From Shiraia sp. slf14 (taxonomy: Eukaryota; Ascomycota; Dothideomycetes; Pleosporales; Shiraiaceae): a DNA stretch of 64,000 bases. Both the position numbers and the translations under genes were made by a program. Position 1 is the stretch's first letter. Every line of letters starts with the position of its first letter. The stretch is from positions 620,001 to 684,000 of the forward strand of contig AXZN01000027.1 in assembly GCA_000498155.1 (NCBI GenBank). Reading direction: 5' to 3'. Shown piece by piece: positions 11,855-23,459 of the stretch. The notes under the pieces are model-generated. The model was not told the origin of the DNA. It was given only the letters and a program-made list of their open reading frames with translations, and made no database searches.

Positions 11855-13695
11855 TTACACATCTAGAAGACCTTTGATCTCTTTCACCATCAATCGGTCT
11901 TCTGCAGCCTTTGCTTCAATCTTACCGACAGTCCCAGCGGCGTCCATGACCTTCCATAGATCTCTTACCTCGCCGTCGAGATCTGCACCATATATTAGCC
12001 AACCTATGCATATCAATGCCATTTTCTTGTTATCGCTCCACTGTTCTTCAACGCTGATGTTCTCGAGTAAAGAAGCTAGAATCTCAACCTGCTCTGCATC
12101 AGGAAGCTCGGATTCTCCGGGCAGCGAAGGGGCTGCATTGGCGCTATGCTTTTTCATTCGCACTTGGTGATTTGCAGAAGCAAAATTCAATGCGAGACTG
12201 AGTGCTGAGACTTTCAGTGCAGGGTGGTTTTCGTCCAGGAGAGCAGTGGTGAGTATAGTAATTAGCGATGAAGATAACGGTGGTGCTAGTACATGAGGTA
12301 CGAATAGTGATGAGCTGAACAAATTACATGCTAGGTGCAATGTCGTGAGGCGAAGAGGATAAGGCGCTGCATCACCCAGCTTCACTACGTGATCCAGAAG
12401 ATGACCAATCGTGGCAGGTACGCCTTTCGCGCCCTTGTGTTCCTCGGCGAAAAAACCAGCTACACGCACATCCGTGAGCGTGATTCTCAAAAGATCAAAT
12501 ACAGTGAAGAGAAGCTCGGGCGGTAGAGTCGAGGTGCTCTTCTTCAGAAAATCAGCGAATTGAGGCAGCTTTGTCAACGGCGCCTCTATGGAGCCAAATC
12601 GCTCGCGAGCATCAATGTAAGAGACGATTGATGACACTGCGGGGTCTTTCCCTGAGGGGCCCATCTTCGCTACAAGTTTTTCTAGTGGGGGAACTTTGGT
12701 GAAAGTGATTGGTCGCTGGCTTTGCCTCAGGAGTATGGGCGTGCTCTTATCAAGATGAGGATGTGTTGGGAATGCAGCATTCAACAAACCAGTTACGTTG
12801 CTCCGTAGCTGGCGAGGATCGGCCCCGCTCCATTCATCCTGCTTGACACCGCGGACATAAGTAATAAATGTTGGCGTTGCTCGTACATCTGGATATCGAA
12901 CGTTGATGGATCGATCAGCGTGGCTGAAATCAATCTTGATGAAGACGCATTTTGGTCCTGCCTCAACTGCGAGATCATCATATGGTTGGTACACAAGTTT
13001 GCATGGTGCACAGGTCGAGCTTGTGAAGAAGATGATGGCGCCCCTGTCCTTTGCTAGATCAAGGAGACGATCCACCTCTTGTATTGAAGTAACGTTGTTG
13101 ACTTTGCCTGTAGCTGCTGCCAGTGCGTTTCCAACACCATTCATATTCGGGTTTGAGAACTGTTGTCTTACTGGAGCGACAGGCTGTGGTGTAGGTGCCT
13201 GAGTGATTGGACGCATAGCCGCATCAATCTGCGGGCGCAGCATTTGTCCGAAAGGCGTATCCAGTACAGTTTGAGGAAGCGATGTGATGTGATCTGGGAT
13301 GCCTTTGCCTACGAGGAACATGGCAAAATCATTAGAGAAGTTGTTGCAATTGTGTAAAAAAAGATCGTAAGATTCGGCGGTGTAGATTTCCTTTAGTGAT
13401 TCCAAGTATTCCAAGATGATCTCGATTGGGAGATCTGTTCTTCCAAGCTTCAGGATTTCCATAGGTCGACCATGATGGGTTGCTCCAGCACGGCATGTTT
13501 GCACGCCTTGCCCGAAGTAGTATTCTATACCTTCAAGGACGATTGAAGTATGGTATACAGCATCTATCTGAGTGCCCAAGAACTGTTGGGACATACTACG
13601 TGCAAGACCCTGGATCCTGTAAGTTGCTGCACATGTGTTATGATGATGCCTAAACGAACCTGTGAAAGATCATACACATAGAGTTGTACGTCCAT
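11855..13695 (-). CDS. DeSI/PPPDE peptidase - thioredoxin - PUL domain fusion protein
   Basis: A first exon of 12 codons (13695-13660) is spliced across a 50-bp intron to 13609-11855, giving 596 residues. Adding this exon restores the DeSI N-terminal strand (VQLYVYDLS). DeSI/PPPDE domain: about residues 2-140, with catalytic His32 (in YHTSIV) and Cys100 (in HNCNNFSND). A thioredoxin fold follows at about 180-290 with an intact C212-APC215 redox motif. The C-terminal half (about 320-596) is the helical PUL repeat that in other proteins binds Cdc48/p97. The family removes SUMO or ubiquitin-like modifiers. The three-domain order is a known fungal arrangement and suggests a Cdc48-linked, redox-sensitive deconjugating role, which is inference. 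Without the first exon the model would lose part of the catalytic fold. Confidence 0.9.
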
Positions 13696-16377
13696 TTTGC
13701 ATAGCACGTGATGTATTGGCGATGGGATTTATGGACGGTGATAGTAGAGTTCAAGTTTAATATGATATGTGTACCTACCTAGGTAGGTAGTGTATGCATC
13801 GAAAGGCAACACCGCGGAGAGGCTGGATGACGCAGACGCCACAGAAGATTCGCGAATCTGACACGGCGTAACGCCGAGGGGCAAATCGCGCGAGCACATG
13901 ATTTCGTGCAACGACATTGTTGTAGTCACCACAACACCGGAATTGCTCTTGGGTGCGTTCCTTATGCTGTTCCAAAATCAGGCAAGATCGAAGATGAATT
14001 AATCTCATGTGACAGCACAAGATCATCACAGCAAGACATAATCAAGGCGGAATTAGATCCCAAAAATATAAATTCATCAGCATGATAAGAATATGTTCCC
14101 TTTGCTTCCTCTCCCTCGAGCCAACTAATCGGCTCGACGGAAACGAGTAACAAAGGCGTCACCACCCAGAGGTAGCGGGCGATGACTGGATCAATCTTGC
14201 TTCCCTGTCCACACTCGCTCAACGTGGAGAATAACGTAACGACGAGCTCTAGCTTAATTGGAAGCGGACAACGACCACGGTCATTGTCCAACTCACTTTG
14301 AGATTTGTTTGGTGGCAAACAAGACCCAGAAACGAGCAACAAACCCTCGACCCAACAGTGTAAGACGAGATTAGCTTCCAAGCTATATTAGCAAGGAAAG
14401 CGAATCCAGCCCACAGTATGCCCCCAGACACCCTCAGTACATCGTGAAGATGCAAGAAACGCTCCGCGCCAAGGCAGAACATTGTTGCACGGAAGGCGGT
14501 TAGACCCAGTGCATGTCCATTAAACGATCCAGTACAGGATGTTACAAGACCATTCGCAACTCCAAGCAGCAGACTTGGAGATGTGAGAGAAGCATTACCA
14601 GTTATGGCTGCATGGGCCCTACTGAGCACAACCATCGCCATTACTGATAGCCAATTCGACCACAAGGACTAGTCCTTGACATCAGGCCTGATGTAGTCGA
14701 GTTTCGAGATCGCAATAAACACTAGGTCCTAGAAAAAGGAGCCTGTAGAGATTCAAAGCCATCGAAATGCAAGTCTGACATCGTTTTGATGATTCATAAG
14801 TTGTAGGGCACCTTTGAAAAGGATGCCATTAAAGTTTCAAGACCTTGTCTGAGTGTATCATTCACTGCATTGGCAATGAACTTGTACACAAAGACGTTGG
14901 TCATTATAAATCCCCTGTGTCCGTTTCCTGCGCAGTGTCGTGTTGCGGGTGCGTATGAGTAAGTGATGCCAGGGACCTTACGGTCTGTCAGGGCCGTGCA
15001 ACACGGCTCAATGTCTGTTGGCTTCTTCCGTTGAATTTCGTGCTGGAGTGAGACATGGCTCGATTGCTCTCACAACACTACGTTCACCGTCGGGGTGACC
15101 CCTTACTCATCGGTCCACAACTACAAGCTTGCAACACAGCAGTACTTGGGAGTTCTTCGGATTCTTCTTGTAGAGATAATCGCTGTCCGCGAGGCTTGAA
15201 TCCTCTTGCAGCAGGCCAGACTCCTCGCCGCATCCACCAAGCGCTTGCGCGCAGCCTGATCAACCTTTGCAGGTATTGTAGCTTATTCGGTGGACAATAT
15301 GGGCTCGTCATGGCTCGGTACGTTGGACGTTTGTAGCGAATGTATTGTGATCAGATTTCTGGCCGTCCTCCGACTGCTTTGATTCTTCCAATACGCTTGT
15401 TTGTTTGCAATCCGCTTTGCACGAGACAGAAGCTGACATTGCTGTATTCAGCGATGGTGATATATTCGCAAGTCGAGGTTCGCCTTATTATAGGCTATTC
15501 CATTTCGGACATTCCTTGTGTATGCGAGTTCAATGCTCGACTATTTGTGATTCATCCCATTGGGAATTTATTGTGATTCGTCCTTTCGGAACTTGTTGTG
15601 CTTCAGCGTTGTCGGATCTGGTACCGTCAATCCTTGTCGGATCTGGTCGTCTTGTTACGTCTGGTAATTCGATCGATCACAGTCCAGTTGGGATGCTGAT
15701 GGTCTCCAGTCCTGTTTGGCATGTGTTTGGGACGTCTCCCGAATATGCTAACTGGACTGAGAGGGTTTGCTCAACCGACAGGAACCCATCAGTGGGATTC
15801 TGTACCACTGTGGTTGTTTGCTCAACTGTCAGGAGCCTCTCAGGGTTTTCCATGAAAGCATTCTTGTGCCCTGAAGTAATTTTGTTGCGAAGCATGGTGG
15901 CCTCGAAGCATCGATGATGCATTGTCTTGTGCCACGAAGGGCAGCAGTTGTCTCCAGACCAGAGTCTCAGACGCAAAGTGTGTAGTGCGGCCAGCGCAAC
16001 TACTGAAGAACGACGATTGGCATGGGACTGGTCCGCATACTAATGATCGATCGAAATGGTATGTGACTGCTCAGCAGACGGTGGAAAACACGATACAAAT
16101 GCGACGAAGGGAGTACCTCCAGCTATTAGTGGGGGACAACATCTTGTCCAACGAAAAGAATGTGGGCGAATCGAAAGAAACGCGAAAAAAAAACGAATGA
16201 GAGTGTTTGTTAGAGAGAAGAAAGGAGGCTGAAGGAAAGACGCGAATTTCTAGTGCTGCGGTGGTGGAGCGTGCACGAAACTAAGCGCCTTGGCACCGGC
16301 GCGCGTCATGGATGCTTGTGCCTGCATCCTGCATGATCTCATTGCGAACAGTGAGACTTCAGGTTCTAGGCTACAAT
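13696..16377. other. Divergent intergenic region, no supported gene
   Basis: About 2.7 kb. Two overlapping hydrophobic minus-strand frames (14665-14249 and 14381-13962) and a plus-strand frame with one stop (15055-15576) have no recognisable family. Promoters of the DeSI fusion and the EF-hand gene must lie at the two ends. Confidence 0.45.
13772..13789. repeat. Perfect 18-bp palindrome
   Basis: TACCTACCTAGGTAGGTA, self-complementary over its whole length, about 80 bp upstream of the DeSI fusion gene. CCTAGG-centred palindromes are frequent in ascomycete genomes, so a specific role is not implied. Confidence 0.85.
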
Positions 16378-17106
16378 ATGGTGAGTATTGGGCGCATTAC
16401 AGTCACAACAAGTCTATTTGCTAAGTGTGAGGATCACAGCCACCATCACGCCGAGCAGCCTCAAACAAGAACCGTTTACCCGCGAAACGCGCATCGAAGC
16501 TCGCCAAAGAGAATGGAATAACCGCGGACCAAGAGGCAGAGATACGAGAAGCCTTTGCTTTGTTCGCAGTACGCCATCCAGATCATGAGGACTCAAAGGA
16601 AGGCGTTTTGCGCAAGGATGATGTACGGCGGTGCTTAATGTATGTCCCAGATACGATACCACAATGATTGGCTTATTGACATGCACAGTTCTCTGAACCT
16701 CGCACCTGATAAATCTGAAATACCGTCTATCCTCTCGACAATCGATCCGCTCGATACTGGCTTTGTCGAGTTCGTACCATTCCTTTCATACGCTGCCATC
16801 GCGATGCATTCAAAAGAAGATGGGTCAGATGAAGATGAGTATGGCGAGGATTACCAGGAGGAGAGTAACATGGAGGAGCTGAGCGCTGCATATAAGTTGT
16901 TCACCCATGGGACGTCTGGCCCTATCACAATCGCGCATTTGAGGAGAGTAGCGAAAGAGTTGCGAGAGGATGTACCAGATGACGTTCTCAAGGATATGAT
17001 CCTCGAAGCAAATGCCGGCGTCAAAAGAAACGGGAAAGATGTGGGTGGCGTAAGCCTGGAAGAGTTTGAGAGCGTTATGAAAAGGGCAGGTCTTTCCTTT
17101 GGCTGA
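16378..17106 (+). CDS. Calmodulin-like EF-hand protein
   Basis: The model has three exons: the bare ATG at 16378-16380, then 16440-16639 and 16689-17106 (introns 59 and 49 bp), giving 206 residues that begin MPPSRRAASNKN. The start is inferred: the open frame beginning PPSRRA lacks a Met, and the ATG before a GTGAGT donor supplies it. After a basic N-terminus comes an EAEIREAFALF helix typical of EF-hand pair 1, then SILSTIDPLDTGFVEFVPFL, whose loop keeps D-D-G-E positions, an acidic linker, and a second degenerate pair ending in GVSLEEFESVMKRAG. Length and layout resemble calmodulin/centrin-like proteins, with some loops unlikely to bind calcium. The role is unknown; a cytoskeletal or regulatory function is inferred. 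Confidence 0.8.
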
Positions 17107-17740
17107 AGTGTGGGGTTAGGACCATACATTATCTTTTATCATATCGATGGCGATCGATATCCCGACAGCAGCACCGATTTAGACTCCATCGACGAGTCTG
17201 TCTAGCCACCATATCAGTTACGTTACAGCCTACCTGACAGCAGCGATGCCATCCCGCGGGGCCAAGCATGGAAGAGCTTGTGGCGAGAGAGTTTGTAGAC
17301 AGTAAGAAGCTCGAAGTTGTGATGGGTATAGATGAAAGCAGAAACCATGTAGTGATTCAGTAGGAGCATTTAGGTAGACAATGTTTAATCACTACTTCAA
17401 GATATCGACTCCAACATAACTTTCAGACTAAGCATGTGATGATCGTAGTTTAATGCCTGCAGTACAATTCTCCGCGCCAATCACATCCCAGGCTTTGCCA
17501 AGAACTCAGGGACTCAACATTCACCAGGCAGGAGAATACGAAGGCGGGTGTGACGGAGGCGTGTAACACCAATCAGCATTGCTTGACCACATTTAATCCC
17601 TTCTGAATCAAGGGCACCGCAGTATGTCGTACTCGGCACACGAGCTGTTCAATGCCAAGCTAACTTGTGGCCAGTCCAGCTCAATGCCCGCCGCGCCCTA
17701 ATAAACTTTTGGACCCTTTCTCTCCTCCTCCCTTAGTGGA
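17107..17740. other. Intergenic, promoter side of GDA1
   Basis: No gene seen. A pyrimidine-rich stretch at about 17710-17735 directly precedes the GDA1 start. Confidence 0.5.
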
Positions 17741-19527
17741 ATGTCCAGCGGCGTCGAAGTCCCCGGTAGCCAACGACGACCCGGCATCTGGTCTTACTTT
17801 AGCTTTTCAGGCCATCGCCGCCGAATCTCTTCCTCCTTGCCTCGCAGCAACAACTCGTCTAATCACGACCCGTACGAGAAATCGGATCGCCACTCGAAGC
17901 ACCGCAAAGCAGACTCCAACGCCTTGATGGGTGACTACAAAGGCAGTCCGATCATGAATCAGGGGCAGCGGTTACGGTACCTGAAGACGGGGGGTGTTAT
18001 TGCATTTATCATTTTGATTCTGTACTTTATTGCGCCGAGGGATGGAATATCGAGAGGTGCGTGGACTGGACACATTGCAGGGGCTCAGACTAACATTGAC
18101 ATGTAGGATCGTTCTCTTCTGGTGGCAACAAGGCAGCAGGAGACGCGAAAGCGCAATGCACAACGTCGTACTCGAAGAACAAGCCGCTTATCCAATATGC
18201 CCTCATGATCGATGCTGGCAGCACAGGCTCCCGTATCCACGTCTACAAATTCAACAACTGCGGTCCCAGCCCTGAGCTCGAAAGCGAAGTCTTTGAACAA
18301 ACCGCCAAAAAGGAAGGCAAGGGTGGCTCTGGACTGTCATCATACGATGGCGACGCTGAGGCCGCAGCAAAGAGCTTGGATGTCCTCATGGATGTAGCCC
18401 TCAAGAACGTCCCCAAAGAATACCAGGGCTGCACACCAGTCGCTGTAAAAGCCACCGCTGGACTTCGCAAACTTGGCCCAGAAAAGAGCAACAACACTCT
18501 CACCGCCGTCCGCCGCCGCCTCGAAACCGTCTACCCCTTCCCCGTCGTCTCTGAAGCAAAGGGCGGCGTCGAAGTTATGCCCGGAGAGATGGAGGGCGTC
18601 TACGCCTGGATTACAGTCAATTACCTCCTAGGCCACATTGGCGGTCCCGACAAAACGCCTACAGCAGCAGTTCTCGACTTGGGAGGTGGTTCTACACAAA
18701 TCATCTTCCAACCCACCTTCCCCGACACTCCTCGCGGCGGTCTCCCCACCAAGCTCGCAGAAGGCGACCACAAGTACGCCCTCAACTTCGGCGCCCGCGA
18801 CTTCGATCTCTACCAGCACTCCTACCTAGGGTACGGCCTCATGGAAGCCCGCAACAACCTCCACGCCACGATCCTCGACTCCCTCTACAAACAACACAAA
18901 GACAGCGAGTCGACCGAATACCTCAAGAAACCCATCACAAACCCCTGCATCGCCCCAGGCATGTCCCGCGAAGTCGCCGTCGCACTCCCCGCCTCCCACC
19001 CCCTCGGCGCAACCGTCACCGTCAACATGACAGGCCCCACCACACCCGCACCCACACAGTGCCGCTTCTGGGCCGAGAAATCCCTCCACAAAGACGACGA
19101 ATGCAAACTCGCCCCCTGCGCCTTCAAAGGCGTCCACCAACCCCCCTTCGACCAAACCTTCGCCACCGAAGCCGTTTATTTACTGTCTTACTTCTACGAC
19201 CGCACCTCCGACCTCGGCATGCCCTCTTCCTTCACCCTCCGCGAACTCCACGACCTCGCGAACCGCGTGTGCACGGGTGAACCTGGCTGGGATGTTTTCG
19301 CCACGGTGCCGGATGCGATCAAGGAGTTGAAGGGTCGGCCTGAGTGGTGCCTAGATTTGAACTTCATGTACGAGTTGTTGAGGAGTGGGTATGGAATGCC
19401 GATGGATCGCGAGGTTAGGATCGCGAAGAAGATTAAGGAGAGGGAGTTGGGGTGGTGTTTGGGCGCGAGTTTGCCGCTGTTGGAGAGTGGGAGTGGGTGG
19501 GAGTGTAGGGTTAGGGAGGTTTCGTAG
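17741..19527 (+). CDS. GDA1: Golgi guanosine-diphosphatase (GDA1/CD39 apyrase family)
   Basis: Exons 17741-18056 and 18107-19527 (50-bp intron) encode 578 residues. The protein is a type II membrane protein: a basic Ser-rich cytoplasmic tail, one membrane anchor at about residues 84-98, and a lumenal catalytic domain. Apyrase conserved regions are visible: ACR1 MIDAGSTGSR at 139, ACR2 VKATAGLR at 219, ACR3 with the catalytic Glu in MEGVYAWITVNYLLG near 268, and ACR4 VLDLGGGSTQI near 294. In yeast Gda1 converts GDP to GMP in the Golgi lumen, which drives GDP-mannose import for glycosylation. The cytoplasmic tail is somewhat longer than in yeast. Codon use in the second half is strongly C-biased, suggesting good expression. 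The gene converges on the CorA-type gene. Confidence 0.95.
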
Positions 19528-19933
19528 GCGGAAAAGGGTGACATGAGTATGAATGGGCAGACTTTGTTTCTTCATGCTTCACGCGGAGTATGAGATGGGG
19601 AGCAAAGTGGGGAGATGGAAGAGGGAAGGGTGCATTACAATGGCGTTATGATTTGGAAATTCTTCGTATAAGGTTGAGGATACAATACAAATACAGATGG
19701 AAGAAAATGAGGATAAGGATAGGGATTAATGCTATTTTTTGCTTTGCTTTGCTATGCTTTGATATGCTTAATTTTCCTTTCCTTTTGCTATACTGTCTTG
19801 ACCACATCTACATCTACATGCTACATCCCTCATAATCTAATCATGCATTCATCCATCTTAATGGGTATAATCCAATGCATCCCCCTCTACCATCCTCCTT
19901 TCTTCCCATCCCACCCTTACCATCCCCCCAACA
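19528..19933. other. Convergent 3' region GDA1 / CorA-type gene
   Basis: T-rich tracts, including CTTTGCTTTGCTATGC repeats near 19740, fit shared 3' UTRs. No gene seen. Confidence 0.5.
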
Positions 19934-21921
19934 CTAGAACGACCCAATCTGCCCTCTAGAATACATAGTCTGCTGCCGCCTAGCCCTGCCCTCACCCACA
20001 CTCCCACCACTCTTACTCCGCTTCCTCAGCTCCCGCTTCTTCGCCTGCCTACGCTTCCACTTGGCGACCCAGCGCTTGCCCTTGCGACTAATACTGCCGC
20101 TGAGCAGAACAAGCATAGTGACCGCCATAACGGGGACTGCGATTTCCCAGAAGAACGCGTCGGAATTGTCTTTTACGGCGTCGAAGCGCTCGAAGTTTTG
20201 GCCGAAGTAGCCGACGAGGAAAGTGAGGGGGAGGAAGAAGATGGTCACCGCGGTGAGGATCTTCATGGACTCGTTTTGGTAGGCGCCCATGACGTTGAAG
20301 ATCAAATCGATGAGGTTGTCAGCCGCTCGTCGCATCTGGTCCAATGACGCAGTGATCATGATGCAGTGGTCTTCGACGTCGCCGAGGTAGGTGTGGGCGA
20401 GCGGGCTGATGGTGATGCTGGTCATGGTTTTGCGGGTGGCGAGGGTGCTGTTGGATTGGCTGAGGAAGGATTGCGCGAGGGGGTCGGATTTGTGGTCTCG
20501 TAGCGCGTTGATGAGGGAAACAATAGGTTGGATGGTGTTGCGGAGGATGGAGAGCTCAGAGGTGAGGAGGTAGAGGAGTTGGGAGTGGCTGATTTCTGGG
20601 TCGTCGAGGACGTCGAGTTCGAGTTCGCCCATGGCATCTTCATAAGCGGCGACTACAGGCATGGCAAGATCGATGATGGCGTCGATGATGGCTTGTACAA
20701 TCATAGAGCTGTCTTGGCTGCGCCGGAGGATAGTGTCTTCTGTCTTTAAGCGCTTCAGAATCATTTCCTCAATCTCTGGCGCCGAATGCTCAAAGAAGGA
20801 AATCACGCTGTTGTCAGCTAGCAGGAAGATGCTTACTTGCTCAACGCTGACAGTAAGATGCTTAGGCGTGAGCGCAGAGTTTTGCTCAAGATACACGATA
20901 CGATCAACATTTGGTCCGCCACGGTACCGCTGCAGTGTCCTAAAGTTCGCAGTAGAAGGAGGAGTGGGAATCTTGGTGATGGTGGTGCCGTCGAGGAATT
21001 GGCTCACTTTGCTATCGTGGCCATCTAAGGAGTGCTCGAGGTCTTTCTCTGGGTGTTCATGAAAGGTGGGCAGGATTGACTCCTTGGCTTTGGAGAAGAA
21101 GCTCTTCTTCTTCTTTGGTTTCTTCTTCTGTGGATGTCGTGACCGCGACCGAGCCCGCCGACGGCGCTCAGTGTCCGAATCTGAATCGCTATCTGAATCT
21201 TCCACGGGGGTGCGAATAAGTTTGGAGAGAGTTAGGAGCACTGTATATGTTAGTAGTGGTCATAGCAATAAAGGTTGGGTAACTTACTGAAGGCTTGGTC
21301 TGAGTACCAGTCGACCTTGGTGCGCGCTCTATCGCTCATCAAATCCTCAATGGCAAGTCTATGAAGTCGCCCATAGTTTCCAAGCGTGCGAATAACGTCC
21401 CAGCTCAGACCATTGACATTGACCCAGCGGCATGAGACCCAGGCCTCCTTTGGCTTGCTCAAGAAAGCTTCCAAGGTCTCGTTGACCAATTCATGACATT
21501 CGACACGCTCGTCTGAGAAGTCCACCACGGTAATTGTGCATGGCGCATGGAGATGATGGTAGTTGTGTGCGGTGGTCTCATTCTTAGTGTCAATACCAGG
21601 TTCAGCGCCAGCTACGTCGAAATGAGGGCGTGTAGGCGACTTGTACTGCTTGACAGTGTGCGAGCGAGTTATTCGACGGCGCAGAGTGGAATCAATTGAA
21701 GTGCGATCATCAGGCAAACGAAGCTCGTCGAGCGTGTTGGCAGCAGCCGTGGCGGTGGTCGAGGTTGCTGAGCGCCCGCGCGGTCTATGTCCATCAAGCT
21801 GAGTATCGAGGGAAAGGTGGGTCGTTGCAGTGCCATTAGAGTCCTGTTGCGGGGCATCGATGGGAGAGGCCGGCGCGGCAAAGTCTTGGATGCGCGTCTG
21901 GTTAGGTGAATCAGCAGCCAT
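19934..21921 (-). CDS. CorA-type divalent cation transporter, GQN variant
   Basis: Exons 21921-21288 and 21240-19934 (47-bp intron, GTAAGT donor) encode 646 residues; the junction codon becomes ATG. The N-terminal 120 residues are disordered, then comes the CorA cytoplasmic alpha/beta funnel interrupted by an Asp/Ser-repeat and Lys/Arg-rich insert (about 225-265). The long stalk helix leads to two C-terminal membrane helices (about 541-557 and 575-592). The signature after helix 1 is YFGQNF at 556-561, where classical CorA has GMN. I believe GQN is frequent in one fungal CorA clade, so it may mark a different ion preference (Mg, Mn, Zn or Co) rather than loss. The C-terminal tail is very basic. 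The start is the first ATG in frame; an upstream in-frame GTG is not used. Confidence 0.92.
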
Positions 21922-23459
21922 GATGGGCAGCGGGCGCACTGCACTGTAGCTGAGGGAGAAATTGGCGTTGATCGTGGGAAGGTTTTAATATGAGGCGCGC
22001 AGGGGAGAAACAAGTGAAATCACAGCCATTGTGGTTAATCAGAAATTGCAGAGGGCTGCATGGTCCAGGGCTGAAGCTCTTATTCGTGTTGCACGGGCAT
22101 ACAATGTGACCCCTTGAGCTGAATGCGAAACATGGAAGTGAAAGTGAACAACATTGGGTGCGAACATCGCAATGATTACGACATCGGCAGCAGAGCAAAG
22201 GGCTAGAAGCTGATTAGCTGCGGATGCATCCCGTCGATCGAGGGTAGTAGTACTTGGTAGCGTGGGCATGCTAATGTATGCGGCGCCAGCTGGTAGAATG
22301 TACCTATTTGCCGAAGCGAGAGGCAGGCTGATGGCTAGGTATTGGGTACCGTGGTTAGCTGCACGTTGTGACAGACGTGTATGCAGTCAGTAGTCAGTAC
22401 ATAGTACATAGTACATGACATGCATGGAGAATGGGCAATGTTATGTGTAATCTCACAATACACTTGCCAGTCACACAGTGATCAGGCAAGTCACGGGACC
22501 AGCGTGCTTTGTCAGCATCGAGTCGGCCGGGATGGTGCATCATCGAGGGTCCTGCTTAGTTATCCGGTGCAAGATGACAGACGAGCAGAGCAGAGCAGTG
22601 CCAGTACTCAAACATGGCAAGTTCTCGAATACCATCCACCTACTCTACTCTGCTGCAATCCCAACTAGGCCTCATCTAGCTATTTGCCTCGCCGCAGCGG
22701 CATAAAATTAGAGGGCAAGCCTGGCCAGCGGTGCACGCCAATAACAGCGGGCCAGGTCTTGGGGGTTCTTGGGTTCTGGGCTCCACTCTTTGCCCATCAC
22801 TCACCTCTCGCCCAAGCCATCTTCTCACCTCATTCATCTGCGACAGCCTCATCCCAACATACTTTGCCCAACTGCCTCACCCACCCCCCGCCGAGTGAGA
22901 GCCTGTCCCATCCGTCGCCCAGCCGCCCTGTTGCGCGCTGCTCCAGCGATTTGCCTCTGACCCTATCCCTGTCCCTCACCCTTTGCGAGAGACGGAGAGA
23001 GTGAGAGAGAAGAGAGTGCTCGCCACACGCCCTCTTGCTCCCGCCGCATCGCCATCTCGCACTCAGCTGCCATCACTCCACTGTGCTCGCTGCCGCTCTG
23101 CTTTGCCTGTGAAGCTTGCTGCCCTGTATCCGGCTATTTTCTGTGCTGCCACTCGGTCGGGTCCCCTTTCATCCTCGACCACCGCCAACGCCCAGAAGCC
23201 TCTCAGGGTTTGCTCGCCCCCAAGCAACCTAAACCTCACCACCCACCGCCCCTGGCTGCTTTGCACCACCACCGCCGCCGCCATCACTGGCTTCAATCGC
23301 CTGCACTCGCCCGCTTGCCCGTCGATTGATCCTCTGAGCTCGACTCGCCTGCTTGCTGTTCTCCACCACATGTAACACTAGCGCTACACCAACTCATCGG
23401 CCCAACACCCTTCCATCCGCTCATCGCACTCTGCTGCACCTCGACACACACCACACATC
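21922..23459. promoter_or_regulatory. Divergent promoter / long 5' leader of samB and CorA-type gene
   Basis: 1.5 kb between two divergent starts. The half next to samB (22.8-23.45 kb) is CT- and CCACC-rich with no supported coding content, as in long 5' leaders of fungal regulatory genes. TCAGTAGTCAGTACATAGTACATAG-like short repeats lie near 22390-22415. Confidence 0.5.

Noticed and set aside
13962..14665. Two overlapping hydrophobic minus-strand frames (139 and 138 codons)
   Set aside because: No recognisable family, they overlap in different frames, and no GT-AG intron joins them sensibly.
15055..15917. Plus-strand frames with a single intervening stop
   Set aside because: The opposite strand is equally open and no domain or signal is visible.
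18826..19155. Long minus-strand frame inside GDA1
   Set aside because: It is a shadow of the C-biased GDA1 codons and has Gly/Val-repeat composition.
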